A DNA stretch of 55,111 bases from Isosphaeraceae bacterium (GTDB taxonomy: Bacteria > Planctomycetota > Planctomycetia > Isosphaerales > Isosphaeraceae): assembly GCA_025356435.1 (NCBI GenBank), contig JANXSY010000289.1:1-55111 (forward strand), written 5' to 3'. A program made the translations under genes and the position numbers. This document shows positions 35,427 to 44,668 of this stretch, piece by piece. Each line of letters begins with the position of its first letter. Position 1 is the first letter of the stretch. The notes beneath the pieces are model-generated. The model had not been told where the DNA came from, did no database searches, and worked only from the letters and a program-made list of their open reading frames with translations.

Positions 35427-35852
35427 ATGGCCAAGAAGACCGCGAAGAAGGAAGAGTCGGCGACCCCGACCAAGGCCACCGCGAAGGATAGCGCGAAGAC
35501 CACGAAGAAGGCCCCCGTCGTCGCCAAGGCTGCGACATCGGCCCCCAAGGCTGGGTCCGTCAAGACGAAGGTTTCCAAGGCCGCTGCACCCAAGGCCGCC
35601 GCGAAATCGGTCAAGCCCAAGGCCGCGCCGATCAAGCTGACCGAAAGCCAGAACGAGCTTCTCAAGAAGGTGCACGGCTCGACCGGTTATTCGGCCGAGA
35701 AGAAGATCGAAGAGCGCTCGCTCCAGGCGCTTCTCGACCGCAAGCTCATCAAGAAAGGCGCGAAGGACAAGGCTTCCGGCAAGGTCCCTCACACGGTCTC
35801 TGCCGCAGGCAAGAAGCACGTCGAATCGCAGGGCACCGGATCGACTTCCTGA
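35427..35852 (+). CDS. Histone H1-like Ala/Lys-rich protein with C-terminal helical domain
   Basis: The 141-residue very basic protein starts at ATG 35427 (GAGGAT upstream). Residues 1-70 are almost only Lys, Ala, Thr, Pro and Ser (MAKKTAKKEESATPTKATAK), like the C-terminal tails of eukaryotic H1 and bacterial HctB/BphX-type proteins. Residues ~72-135 (LTESQNELLKKVHGSTGYSA, then SLQALLDRKLIKKGAK, then HTVSAAGKKHV) look like a small winged-helix/MarR-like domain. The likely role is DNA binding and compaction, fitting the condensed nucleoids known in planctomycetes. It has its own promoter and a strong terminator. Confidence 0.82.
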   Translation: MAKKTAKKEESATPTKATAKDSAKTTKKAPVVAKAATSAPKAGSVKTKVSKAAAPKAAAKSVKPKAAPIKLTESQNELLKKVHGSTGYSAEKKIEERSLQALLDRKLIKKGAKDKASGKVPHTVSAAGKKHVESQGTGSTS

Positions 35853-35879
35853 CTTCGACTCGCGCATCACCGATATTTC

Positions 35880-35909
35880 AAGGCCCGTCCGGTCCGCCGG
35901 ACGGGCCTT
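35880..35909 (+). terminator. Strong hairpin terminator after the H1-like gene
   Basis: A perfect 13-bp stem (35880-35892 with 35897-35909, AAGGCCCGTCCGG and its complement) encloses a 4-nt loop TCCG. The T-run is poor (only part of the distal arm and a later GTTTC), but stem strength and position 28 bases after the stop support termination. Confidence 0.72.
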
Positions 35910-35958
35910 GCCGTTTCGAACGCGCGATCCAATCATGGTGCGACAAGGAGCATCGCCG

Positions 35959-37071
35959 ATGCGCATCTCTCTCTTGTCTCTTCTCTCGATCGTTGCTATC
36001 TCACCCGCCTGCGCGTGTGCTGAAGGCCCTGTTCAGAAGGCTCTGATCGAGTTCGGCTGGGACGAGCCCGACACCACCTTCCTCCGCACGCACCTCGCCG
36101 AGTTGGAACGCACTCCGTTCGATGGCTGCGTCTTCCACGTCGACACCAAAGCGCGCGACGGCAAGCCCTTGAGCCTGACGTGGGATGGATGGGGGAAGCG
36201 GACCTTCGTCGAGACCGACGTGGCTTCCGCGCGAGCAGACCTCAAAGCGATCCGCCCCGCTCGGTTCACTCGCAACTTCCTCCGGTTCAACACCGCTCCC
36301 GCCGATGTCGACTGGTTCGACGACTTCGCGCCGATCCTCGCGAATGCCAGGCTCGCCGCATCGCTCGCCCGCGACGGCCGATGCGAGGGAATGCTCTTCG
36401 ACACCGAGCAATACGTCGGTCATCTCTTCGACTTCAAGCGTCAGCGTGACGCAAGATCCAAGACCTGGGCCGACTACTCCGCGCAAGCCAGGCTCCGAGG
36501 ACGCGAGGTGATGCTGGCGTTTCAGGCCGAGTTCCCCGATGTCGTCGTCATGCTCACGTTCGGCCATAGCATGGCGTGGGTCGCGTCGGAACGAGGGAAG
36601 AAGCCCCTCGCCGAAGTCGATTATGGCCTGCTCGCGCCTTTCGTCGATGGCATGATCGAGGCCGCGAAAGGGAAGGCGCGGATCGTCGACGGCTTCGAAC
36701 TTTCCTACGGCTACAAGACGACTGACAAGTTCGCGGACGCCTCTCGCTTGATGCGAGAGGGCGTACTCCCGATCGTCGCTGACCCTGCCGCGTATGCGAA
36801 GAGAGTATCGACTGCCTTTGGTCTCTGGATGGATTATGACTGGCGCTCGAAGGGCTGGAACACCGACGATCCCTTGAAGAACTACTTCACGCCCGAGTCG
36901 TTCGAAGCCAGCGCCCGGGCCGCTCTTGAACGCTCGGACGAGTTCGTGTGGATCTACACCGAGACGCCTCGCTGGTGGTCGCCAGACGGCAAGCCGGTGA
37001 AACTGCCACCGGCTTACGACTCGGCTTTACGCAGGGCGAGCACGGGGCTCACCCCTCCGAAACGAGAATGA
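35959..37071 (+). CDS. Secreted protein of unknown function, possible TIM-barrel glycosidase
   Basis: The 370-residue product starts at ATG 35959 with AAGGAG upstream and signal peptide MRISLLSLLSIVAISPACACA; the Cys before the cleavage region could allow lipidation but no clear lipobox is seen. The mature part has IEFGWDEPDTTFLRTHLAEL, GCVFHVDTK, NFLRFNTAPADVDWFDDF, EGMLFDTEQYVG, and FVWIYTETPRWW. Alternating strands and acidic residues at strand ends (FDTE, YTET) suggest a (beta/alpha)8 barrel like glycoside hydrolases, but no family is recognised. The 3' end overlaps glgX by 23 bases, tail to tail. Confidence 0.75.
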   Translation: MRISLLSLLSIVAISPACACAEGPVQKALIEFGWDEPDTTFLRTHLAELERTPFDGCVFHVDTKARDGKPLSLTWDGWGKRTFVETDVASARADLKAIRPARFTRNFLRFNTAPADVDWFDDFAPILANARLAASLARDGRCEGMLFDTEQYVGHLFDFKRQRDARSKTWADYSAQARLRGREVMLAFQAEFPDVVVMLTFGHSMAWVASERGKKPLAEVDYGLLAPFVDGMIEAAKGKARIVDGFELSYGYKTTDKFADASRLMREGVLPIVADPAAYAKRVSTAFGLWMDYDWRSKGWNTDDPLKNYFTPESFEASARAALERSDEFVWIYTETPRWWSPDGKPVKLPPAYDSALRRASTGLTPPKRE

Positions 37072-39181
37072 TCATCGACCGTGGCTCGACGCGATATGCC
37101 TGCATCAACGCCACGGGCGGTCCTTCGTCGAGGCCGCACGCATCGTCGGGCGAGGGCAGTGCGGTATCGACGGTGCGCCGCCACGGACGGCCGCTTGGAG
37201 ACGACGGGATGAGGAAGGTCTTCGGCTCCCAGTGGGCGTTCATCGCGACGTAGAGATCACGGTCGAGGATGTCGCGGTCGCTCCTGCGACCGTCGAGCGC
37301 GAAGGCGATGGCACGGCTGGCATCCGACCAGTCCGGACGACACGGGGAGGTGCCGTGCCAGATGATGTCGGGCGTACAGCTCTGATCGCCGAGGAAGAAA
37401 GTCCGCCGCCTCAGGACATGGTGCCGCAGACGCAGGGCGATGATTTGCTTCGTGAACCGGAGGAAGTCTGCATTCTTTTCGACGAGGTTCCAGTCGACCC
37501 AACTCGTCGGGTTGTCCTGGCACCAGGCGTTGTTGTTGCCGCCTTGGGTGCGGAGCAGCTCGTCGCCGCCGAGGATCATCGGCACGCCCTGCGAGATCAA
37601 TAGGGTGGTCATCAGGTTGCGCACCTGCCTCGCCCTCAACGCGAGGGTCTCGGGGTCGTCAGTCGGCCCTTCAACGCCACAATTCCAGCTCCAGTTGCCG
37701 TCGGAGCCGTCGCGATTGCCCTCGCCGTTGGCCTCATTGTGTTTGTGGTTGTAAGAGACCTGGTCCTTGAGCGTGAAGCCGTCGTGGCATGTGATGAAGT
37801 TGATCGAGTGCAGCGGGCCTCGACCATGATAGAGATCGTCGCTGCCGCAGATCCTCGTGGCGAGCGCCGAGATCATGCCCGGCTCGCCCCGCCAGAAGCG
37901 TCGAATGTCATCGCGATACTGGCCGTTCCAGACCGACCAGCGTGGGCCGCCGGGGAAGCTGCCAACCTGATACAGCCCGGCGGCATCCCACGGCTCGGCG
38001 ATCAGCTTCGTATCGGTGAGCAGGGCGTCTTCGGAGATCGACTCGATCACCGGAGGCTCGACCAGCACGCGCCCCTGGCGATCGCGCCCGAGCACCGAGG
38101 CCAGGTCGAAGCGGAACCCATCGACGCCCGCCTCGGCCACCATGTTCCGCAGGCAAGAGAGCAATAGGCCGCGCACGACGGGATGGTTGCTGTTGACGGT
38201 GTTGCCGCAGCCCGAGAAGTTCATATAGCGGCCGTGGTCGTCGAGCATGTAATACATGCTGTTGTCGAGGCCGCGAAAGTGATAGGCCGGGCCGAACTCG
38301 CCCCCCTCGGCGGTGTGGTTGAACACGACGTCGAGCACGATCTCCATGTTCTCGATGTGGAACTGCTTGACCATCCCGCAGAACTCACGCAGGGGCGCGA
38401 TCCCTTCCCAGTTGCTCGCGTAGGCCGACTTCGGTGCCGAATAGGCGATCGTGTTGTAACCCCAGAGGTTCCTCAGCCGCTCGCCAGTGAGCGGGTTGAC
38501 GAACGGGCAGTCGGTCTCGTCGAACTCGTCGATCGGCAGCAGCTCGACCGCCGTCACCCCAAGCTCCTTGAGGTAGGGGATCTTATCGATCAGCCCGGCG
38601 AAGGTTCCCGGATGCCGCACGCCCGACGACGGGTCAACCGTGAAGCTGCGAACGTGGAGTTCATAAATAATCGTATCTTCACGAGCGATACGCGGATTGA
38701 CGTCGTCCTGACGGTTGTTCGTCATCTTGGTCAACAGGCTGCGGCGATGAGTCGTCCCCGACTCTCCCCAAGGCCGGCCGCACGCCAGGGCGCGCGAGGC
38801 GGGGTCGATCAGCACGAGGCTGGGGTCGAACCGATTGCCGTTGCCCTTCGGGCCATCGACGCGATAGCCGTAGGCGAACTCGTCGGGCAGTCCGTCGACG
38901 CGAACATGCCAGTGGTCGCCGGTGCGGAAGTATTTCGGTCCGAGCGGGATCTCGACGAAGACATCGGGGTTGCACGGCTCGGAGATCACCAAACGGACCG
39001 AGGTGGCGGGTCGGCTGATAATCGCGAAGTTGACACCGCCGGGCGTCCGGCTCGCGCCGAGCGGGAGGGGATGCCCGCGCGTCACGGTCAGGGGATGGCC
39101 GCGGAACGTATAGCGAGGGAAAGCACCCGGTCCTAGTTCGGGCGGAGGGGTCACGGTCGACATCGGGGCGCGGCTCTCCAT
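37049..39181 (-). CDS. glgX: Glycogen debranching enzyme / isoamylase
   Basis: The 710-residue GH13 enzyme hydrolyses alpha-1,6 branches of glycogen. An N-terminal CBM48 domain (~25-130, [20 protein letters not shown]) precedes the barrel: [37 protein letters not shown], nucleophile Asp359 in DGFRFDLAS, acid Glu396 in IAEPWD, and Asp467 in [25 protein letters not shown] is the GlgX-type loop. Length is typical. Translation may begin at ATG 39163 (MSTVTPPP) rather than 39181. No other glycogen genes are beside it. The gene ends in a 23-bp tail-to-tail overlap with the gene at 35959. Confidence 0.94.
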   Translation of the reverse strand: MESRAPMSTVTPPPELGPGAFPRYTFRGHPLTVTRGHPLPLGASRTPGGVNFAIISRPATSVRLVISEPCNPDVFVEIPLGPKYFRTGDHWHVRVDGLPDEFAYGYRVDGPKGNGNRFDPSLVLIDPASRALACGRPWGESGTTHRRSLLTKMTNNRQDDVNPRIAREDTIIYELHVRSFTVDPSSGVRHPGTFAGLIDKIPYLKELGVTAVELLPIDEFDETDCPFVNPLTGERLRNLWGYNTIAYSAPKSAYASNWEGIAPLREFCGMVKQFHIENMEIVLDVVFNHTAEGGEFGPAYHFRGLDNSMYYMLDDHGRYMNFSGCGNTVNSNHPVVRGLLLSCLRNMVAEAGVDGFRFDLASVLGRDRQGRVLVEPPVIESISEDALLTDTKLIAEPWDAAGLYQVGSFPGGPRWSVWNGQYRDDIRRFWRGEPGMISALATRICGSDDLYHGRGPLHSINFITCHDGFTLKDQVSYNHKHNEANGEGNRDGSDGNWSWNCGVEGPTDDPETLALRARQVRNLMTTLLISQGVPMILGGDELLRTQGGNNNAWCQDNPTSWVDWNLVEKNADFLRFTKQIIALRLRHHVLRRRTFFLGDQSCTPDIIWHGTSPCRPDWSDASRAIAFALDGRRSDRDILDRDLYVAMNAHWEPKTFLIPSSPSGRPWRRTVDTALPSPDDACGLDEGPPVALMQAYRVEPRSMIILVSEG

Positions 39182-39433
39182 TGCGCCGGGCCGTCGATGC
39201 GGCTCTCGATCTCGACCCGGCGATCGTCCAAGTGAGGAGGCCCGCCCGAAGGTGATGGAGAGACCAGGGCGGCCGTGGGTTCCGAGGCTCTATTCTGAAG
39301 TGACCAGCCCTTCACGACAAGGGCACTCTTTATCGGGCTGGTTGTGCAGCATCGGAACCCGTCGTGATCGGGTCATCGTTAACCTTTTTCACGTCCAATT
39401 CCTCAGCGATCCATTTCGGCTTCGAAGGCACAC

Positions 39434-40465
39434 TCACTCCGCGCCGGGGGTCGACTTGGCCCTCTTGAGGAGTTCGGGAATGAGCTTGTCGAGCTTGCCT
39501 CGCGCCTCGACGGTGGCGAGCTTACCGTCGGCATCGACGATGAAGACGCAGGGGATGGAGTTGATCCCCCACGACCTTGAGAAGTCGCTCTCCCACCCCT
39601 TGCCCTGGTAATACTGCGGCCAGGGGATTTCCTTGTCGGCGACGAACGCTTTGAGCTTGTCGAGGCCGCCGGCTTCCTTCGGCTGGTCGAGGCTGACGCC
39701 GATGAACTCGACACCCTTGTCTTTGTATTCGGAGTAGAGCGTCTTCATCTTCGGCATCTCGGCGACACACGGACCGCACCACGTCGCCCAGAAGTCGATC
39801 ACGACGACCTTGCCTTTGAGACCCTTGATCGAGATATTCGAGCCCTTGATCGCCTCGGTGAATTCGAGGTCGAACGGCTTGCCGACCGCCTCGCGCTGCT
39901 TGCGAGCACCTTTGACCATGCCGGCGACCTGCGAGTCGCCGAAGTCTTTCAAGATTCGATCTTCAAGCGCGGTCTTCTTGGCCTCGTCACCGGCCATGCG
40001 GGTTGAGGCCGAGTAGAGCAACGGTGCCGTGCGGGGGTCGCCCGGGGCCATCTTGGCGAACTCGTCGATGGCCTTCAACGCCGCGTCAACACTCGCCGGG
40101 CCTTTCATCAACAGGACCTGGACCTTGATGTAGCTCGCGCTCTTCTTGAGCGTGTCATCCTTCGTCACCGCGATCGTCTTCTCGATCTCGGCGAGGGCCT
40201 CGTCACCCTTGTTCGACTGCGAGAGCGCCATCCACCGAGCCGGCAGGAATTTCGCGAGTCGGGCGTCGTCGGGATGCGACTTCTGAAGCTCGCCGACCAA
40301 CTCGGCACGCTTGGTGTTCCCGGCCTGAAACTCCGCGAAGGTCTTAGGCTGGGGGATCGTGGTGATCTCTTTGACAATCTCGTCGGCCGAACGGTCGACG
40401 GCAAATGCCGGGGCGACTAACCCGAAGACCACCAATGTGGCGAACAAACGGCCCGCGATGCGCAT
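39434..40465 (-). CDS. Secreted TlpA/ResA-like thioredoxin-fold protein
   Basis: The 343-residue protein starts at ATG 40465 with signal peptide MRIAGRLFATLVVFGLVAPAFA. Residues ~25-190 form an alpha-helical domain (EIEKTIAVTKDDTLKKSA, TPR-like spacing). Residues ~195-340 are a thioredoxin fold with DFWATWCGPCVAEMPKMKTL (Cys230, Cys233), VEFIGVSLDQPKE and cis-Pro region INSIPCVFIVDADGK. This is the AhpC/TSA-TlpA type used for extracytoplasmic disulfide reduction, for example during cytochrome c maturation. The helical N-domain plus TlpA layout is common in planctomycetes and Bacteroidetes. Confidence 0.9.
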   Translation of the reverse strand: MRIAGRLFATLVVFGLVAPAFAVDRSADEIVKEITTIPQPKTFAEFQAGNTKRAELVGELQKSHPDDARLAKFLPARWMALSQSNKGDEALAEIEKTIAVTKDDTLKKSASYIKVQVLLMKGPASVDAALKAIDEFAKMAPGDPRTAPLLYSASTRMAGDEAKKTALEDRILKDFGDSQVAGMVKGARKQREAVGKPFDLEFTEAIKGSNISIKGLKGKVVVIDFWATWCGPCVAEMPKMKTLYSEYKDKGVEFIGVSLDQPKEAGGLDKLKAFVADKEIPWPQYYQGKGWESDFSRSWGINSIPCVFIVDADGKLATVEARGKLDKLIPELLKRAKSTPGAE

Positions 40466-40618
40466 GACTGGAGGCTCCTCTTGCGTTGCGGTCTGGAAAC
40501 GCGCCTTGACCCCGCCGGACGGACCGATGAGGGTGGCACCCGTCACGATAGATCGCGCATCACACGGCGTCAATTTATTTGTTCTCGCGTAACGGATGCC
40601 CTTCTGACGGTCCAGAGG

Positions 40619-42103
40619 CTATCGCGTCAGCGTGTAGAGATTGAAGTGCTCGATCATGTCGAGAATCCAGGGATGGCTCCACGGGGTCCGCATGCCGTAG
40701 CCGACGGTGAAGATTGACAGGGCCAGGCAGGTCAGCCCGACCCATCGCATCGCGCGGTTGTGCTGCCCCGATTCGAATCCCTGGGGGACGAAGATCAGCC
40801 AGAACGGGAAGATCCAAAAGAGCCATCGCAGCCCCTGACTTGACCCGCCGTAATTGTTCGTCTTGAACGTATAAAACACCACCAGGCCGACCGAGAGCAC
40901 GAACGTCAGCCACGCGATTATCTTCATACGCCGCTCTTTGCCGAACATCGAGCGGAGCATCGGCACGATCGCGAGGAGGAAGATCGGCGTCAGTGAGAAC
41001 ATCCCCCGATGGCCGAAGGTCATGTGGAATAGGTAGAGCCACTTCGGCTCCGGATGTTTGTCGAACCAATCCATTTCGAGCGGAGTGTTCCAGTAGCTCC
41101 CCTCGTATCCGGTGTACGACGGCCCGCCGAACTCGGCATAGAACGGCGTGAACCCGCCCGTTGCCATATAGAGGGTGACGAGGAATGCAGCGCAGGGAAT
41201 CAGCGCGGCGGGTCCGAAAGCGAACAGGGTCGCCTTGGGCGAGCGGATCAGTACGCAGAGGAAGAGGAGGATGCCGAACGCGGCGGCGGGCAGTTCGTTG
41301 CAGGCGGTGAACGCCCCGAAGAACCCTGCGGCGGCATAGGCCCCGTAAGGCAACCTGGCTGGGGGTTCATCCTCCTCCAAAACGGCGGGATCTTCCCATA
41401 TCTTCATCAGAGCATACACCGCGAAAAAGGCCGAATAGGCCGCGACGGTGTGGTTATTGAGCGTCGTATTAAAGATCGTCAGCGGCGTGCCCCAGGCGGC
41501 GGCAGTGAGGCCCGCGAACCAGGCCCAGTCGTTCCGCACCATCCGATCGAGCAGACGCGCGAACAGGATCAGGAAGGCGAGATAGGGCACGACGTTCAAG
41601 ACGACGATGATCGGCTTGAAGTAGAAGATATACACCGGCCACTTCGCGGGCTCGGGCGTCTCGGTGACTGTCTGGAATGTCGTCGTATCGACGGGGTCAT
41701 ATTTCCGATAGGTCCGTTCGACCCGCTGCTGAAGCACATGGGCATCAAGCGGCACCCCCGTCAGCTTGCGGATCGGGTAGAGGATGCCTGCGATCATCGT
41801 CGGCAAGAGTGGCGGCTTGCTCGAATAGAAGTGCTTGGGGGCATCGGGCTTGTCTCTATCGGAGGGTAAGACCTTGTAGACCTTATCCTGCGTCTTGTTC
41901 TGCCACGGGCAATCGTCGATCGCATACGTTCCACGCTCGACGAGCGACCAGACCGTACACCATCGCGAGATGTCGTTGACTTCGAGATGGGACGGCATCC
42001 GCAGGGTCGAGCCCAGCGAGTGAGCGACCGCCGCGCCGATGATGAGCATCGCCAAGAACCGGCGGACGAGGGGACGGCCTTCGGGAACGTCGATGTCGAT
42101 CAT
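40619..42103 (-). CDS. GT-C-like multi-pass membrane protein
   Basis: The 494-residue protein starts at ATG 42103, one base after the GT2 stop, with GAGGT upstream; ATG 42115 would overlap. It has about ten membrane segments. The first periplasmic loop carries EVNDISRWCTVWSLVERGTY and HFYSSKPPLLPTMIAGILYP; an acidic residue in the first loop and a KPP-L motif are typical of GT-C glycosyltransferases (PMT/ArnT/GT83-like), which use polyprenyl-phosphate sugars as donors. Exact donor and acceptor are unknown. It is the last gene of a three-gene operon with a GT2 polyprenyl-phosphate-sugar synthase and a UPF0104 protein, which supports the assignment. Confidence 0.78.
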   Translation of the reverse strand: MIDIDVPEGRPLVRRFLAMLIIGAAVAHSLGSTLRMPSHLEVNDISRWCTVWSLVERGTYAIDDCPWQNKTQDKVYKVLPSDRDKPDAPKHFYSSKPPLLPTMIAGILYPIRKLTGVPLDAHVLQQRVERTYRKYDPVDTTTFQTVTETPEPAKWPVYIFYFKPIIVVLNVVPYLAFLILFARLLDRMVRNDWAWFAGLTAAAWGTPLTIFNTTLNNHTVAAYSAFFAVYALMKIWEDPAVLEEDEPPARLPYGAYAAAGFFGAFTACNELPAAAFGILLFLCVLIRSPKATLFAFGPAALIPCAAFLVTLYMATGGFTPFYAEFGGPSYTGYEGSYWNTPLEMDWFDKHPEPKWLYLFHMTFGHRGMFSLTPIFLLAIVPMLRSMFGKERRMKIIAWLTFVLSVGLVVFYTFKTNNYGGSSQGLRWLFWIFPFWLIFVPQGFESGQHNRAMRWVGLTCLALSIFTVGYGMRTPWSHPWILDMIEHFNLYTLTR

Positions 42104-42104
42104 G

Positions 42105-43046
42105 TCAGACCTCATTCGTGCCGACCGTCGCGGCGATGCTGTAGGTTTTCGATTCGTCAAGGCTATACGAAGTCACCAACTCGGCGATCAGGCCGAGGCC
42201 AATCAGTAGCACTCCGATCACCAGCAGCGCCGCCGCGAAGGCCGACGGCGCGACGATCCATCCCGCACTCCAACCCATCAGCCCGCCCACGACGAGCACC
42301 ATCAGTCCCACACCACCGACTCCGATCGACGCCAACCCCGTCGGCCCCAGGATATGGAGCGGACGCTGGCCGTAATGGGTCAGGAACCGGACGGTGACGA
42401 GGTCAAGCAGACCCTTTAGGAAGCGGCTCACCCCGTATTTCGAGACCCCGAATCGCCTGGCCCGATGATGCACCTCGATCTCGTCGACGCGAAACCCTTG
42501 CGCATAGGCCAGCGCGGGAACGAACCGGTGAAGCTCGCCGTAGATCCGTATGTTATCGAGAACGACGCGGCGATAGACCTTGAAGCCACAGTTATGATCG
42601 TGCAGACGACAATGGGTCACTCGGCTGACGAGCCGGTTGAACACCCGGCTCGGCCCGACCTTGTGCCAGGGGTCGTGCCGACGCTTCTTCCAGCCGCTCA
42701 CGAGGTCAAAACCCTCGGCGAGTTTGGCCAGGAATCGGGGCACTTCCGCAGGATCATCCTGAAGGTCGCCATCGAGCGTGAAGACGATCTCGCCGCGCGA
42801 CGCGAGGAACCCGGCGGTGAGTGCGGCGGCCTTGCCGAAGTTGCGGCGAAACTTGATGCCACGAACCCGGTCGTCGGCCTGCGCCAGCCCTTCGACGACC
42901 CGCCACGAGCCGTCGCTGCTGCCGTCGTCGATGAAGAGAAACTCGACGACCCCCAAGTCGGCGCGCGTCGCCACCTCGGCCAGTTCGGCGTGCAGCGTCG
43001 CGAGGTTGTCGACCTCGTTCTTGAGCGGGATCACGAAGCTGATCAT
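42105..43046 (-). CDS. GT2 glycosyltransferase, polyprenyl-phosphate sugar synthase type
   Basis: The 313-residue protein starts at ATG 43046, overlapping the upstream stop by four bases (ATGA). The GT-A domain shows SFVIPLKNEVDNLATLHAEL, FIDDGSSDGSW, FRRNFGKAAALTAGFLAS and the metal-binding FTLDGDLQDDPAEV. C-terminal HHRARRFGVSKYG and two membrane helices (~240-295) place it with the GtrB/ArnC/DPM1-like group, which load a sugar onto undecaprenyl phosphate on the cytoplasmic face. The downstream GT-C-like gene would use the product. The sugar is unknown. Confidence 0.9.
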   Translation of the reverse strand: MISFVIPLKNEVDNLATLHAELAEVATRADLGVVEFLFIDDGSSDGSWRVVEGLAQADDRVRGIKFRRNFGKAAALTAGFLASRGEIVFTLDGDLQDDPAEVPRFLAKLAEGFDLVSGWKKRRHDPWHKVGPSRVFNRLVSRVTHCRLHDHNCGFKVYRRVVLDNIRIYGELHRFVPALAYAQGFRVDEIEVHHRARRFGVSKYGVSRFLKGLLDLVTVRFLTHYGQRPLHILGPTGLASIGVGGVGLMVLVVGGLMGWSAGWIVAPSAFAAALLVIGVLLIGLGLIAELVTSYSLDESKTYSIAATVGTNEV

Positions 43047-44056
43047 AGGATAGCAGACCTCGGCGCGGGACGGATCGCGAGCAAGACGGCCGCGGTGATG
43101 AGCTCGCCAGCCACCCAGGCCAGACGCAACACCAGGGCCGCCACAACGGCGTGGTCGCGGTCGATCACCGACGCGAGGGCCGTCCAGAGGACCCACTCGC
43201 GGACCCCCAGGCCACCCGGCGAGATCGGCACGACGAACCCCGCCACCGTCGCAAGCGCGACGCTCGCGATCGCCGTCGGCCATGCTGAGACGGGCAGCCC
43301 TTCGGGCAAGATCGCCGAGAGCACCGCGACCTGACTCAGCCCGAGCAGGGTCCAACCGAGTGTCGAGCAGATCGCCCCTTGCAACAGGAGTCGATAAGTG
43401 AACGTCGGCAAGGCATCCGGGCCCACGCCCGGGAACGGCACACGCGCCAGGCCCGCAAGCCGGGGGAAGACTCTCGGGTCAACCACGATCAAGAACAGCA
43501 GCCCGAGCGTCAGGCCGACCATCGGCAACGGTACGCTGATCACGCCGAAGATCGGGAGCGGGAGCGTCACGGCGGCTCGCCAGCCGAACGCGACGGCCGA
43601 GAGCAACCCCCCGACCGCCATCATGAGCAAGGTTTCATACATCGAAGCAAATGCGGATGTCGCGGGCCTCGCGCCGAACGGGGACGAGAGCGCGATCCGC
43701 ATCACCACGACCAGCGCCTTGCCCGGCACATACTTGCCCAGGTGGCTGATGAGATAGGCTCGAATCGCTGCATAGGGGCCGATCGGTGTCGGGCTCGCGG
43801 CCATCACCCGCCCGTAGAACAGTCCAAACGGTACCAGGCCGACGACATAGATCACGACCGCACCCACGAACGGGCCGGCCGCGATGTGGACCGACTCCCC
43901 CTTCGATCGGAGGTCTCCCCACGTCTTCGCCGCGTGTCGCGCGACGGCGAAGAGCACGAGCGCGCTCAGCACCAGCTTGAGCGCGACCTTAAATCGCGCT
44001 CGGGCCTTTGATCGCAGAGGGGCAGGGGATTCGCTCTCAGTGGCGGGGAACGTCAC
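43043..44056 (-). CDS. UPF0104 / lysylphosphatidylglycerol-synthase-type membrane protein
   Basis: The 337-residue membrane protein has about eight hydrophobic segments. Family phrases: YLISHLGKYVPGKALVVVMR and FVVPISPGGLGVREWVLW. This is the flippase-like transmembrane domain shared with MprF, but no MprF synthase domain follows. Members are thought to flip lipids; several occur with glycosyltransferases. Here the stop overlaps the GT2 start by ATGA, so translation is coupled; the natural guess is translocation of the lipid-linked sugar that GT2 makes. Start ATG 44056 gives a charged N-terminal tail of about 24 residues. Confidence 0.88.
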   Translation of the reverse strand: MTFPATESESPAPLRSKARARFKVALKLVLSALVLFAVARHAAKTWGDLRSKGESVHIAAGPFVGAVVIYVVGLVPFGLFYGRVMAASPTPIGPYAAIRAYLISHLGKYVPGKALVVVMRIALSSPFGARPATSAFASMYETLLMMAVGGLLSAVAFGWRAAVTLPLPIFGVISVPLPMVGLTLGLLFLIVVDPRVFPRLAGLARVPFPGVGPDALPTFTYRLLLQGAICSTLGWTLLGLSQVAVLSAILPEGLPVSAWPTAIASVALATVAGFVVPISPGGLGVREWVLWTALASVIDRDHAVVAALVLRLAWVAGELITAAVLLAIRPAPRSAIL

Positions 44057-44152
44057 GAGGTCTCTTCAACGGGGCCGGATGCGACGTCATTGCGAGCTAT
44101 AAACCTAGCGGTGCAAAGCCCATCCCGCAAGGGGAACGGCCTCGCCGCCCGC

Positions 44153-44668
44153 TCAGTCCCGCTCCTCAAGTGCGAAATACATCTTGAGCGTCGGCGGTGC
44201 CGTCCTACGGTCGTGCATCAGGCCCAGGTAGAGCCCCGGCCCGACCTGGCGGATCTCGTCGCGATAGTTGGCGTAGACCTTCGAGGTCTCTTGGTAGTCG
44301 AGGATCAAGGCCGGAGCCCCGTCCTTCCAACTCTGTCCTTGATAGAGTTTGCCCGGAACCGACCGGACGCCAAAGAACTTGTTCACGGCTGTTGCATTGG
44401 CCCGGTCGAAGACTTTCCCCTGCCAGACGAGCTGCGCCCCGCGCGACATCGGCACCGCCAACTTCGTACCGGGGTAATAGATCGCGCGGCCACGCACCCG
44501 GCCGTCGGGGATCGGCGGCACGGTGCCCGAGGCATAGAGGGCGTCGAGCTGAGGTCCGGTCATCCGCACGAGGTCGTCAATCGTCATGGCGGGGCCTTGC
44601 GCCCGAGTATCGGTCGAGACAAATAACAGGACGCCGAAGCACGCGAGCCCGAACCGAATCACCCGCAT
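44153..44668 (-). CDS. Secreted protein of unknown function
   Basis: The 171-residue protein starts at ATG 44668 behind GGGAGGAG. The signal peptide is MRVIRFGLACFGVLLFVSTDTRA. The mature part holds LDALYASGTVPPIPDGRVRG, AIYYPGT, VWQGKVFD, VNKFFGVRSVPGKLYQGQSW and LILDYQETSKVYANYRDEIR, ending LYLGLMHDRR. Similar phrases occur in proteins of proteobacteria, actinobacteria and planctomycetes, as far as I recall without an assigned role. Overall it looks like a compact beta-barrel. It lies 96 bases upstream of the glycosyltransfer operon in the same orientation. Confidence 0.75.
   Translation of the reverse strand: MRVIRFGLACFGVLLFVSTDTRAQGPAMTIDDLVRMTGPQLDALYASGTVPPIPDGRVRGRAIYYPGTKLAVPMSRGAQLVWQGKVFDRANATAVNKFFGVRSVPGKLYQGQSWKDGAPALILDYQETSKVYANYRDEIRQVGPGLYLGLMHDRRTAPPTLKMYFALEERD

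Noticed and set aside
39307-39324. Hairpin GCCCTT/AAGGGC as a terminator near the TlpA-like gene
   Set aside because: Only six base pairs and no T-run, so evidence is too weak to list as a feature.
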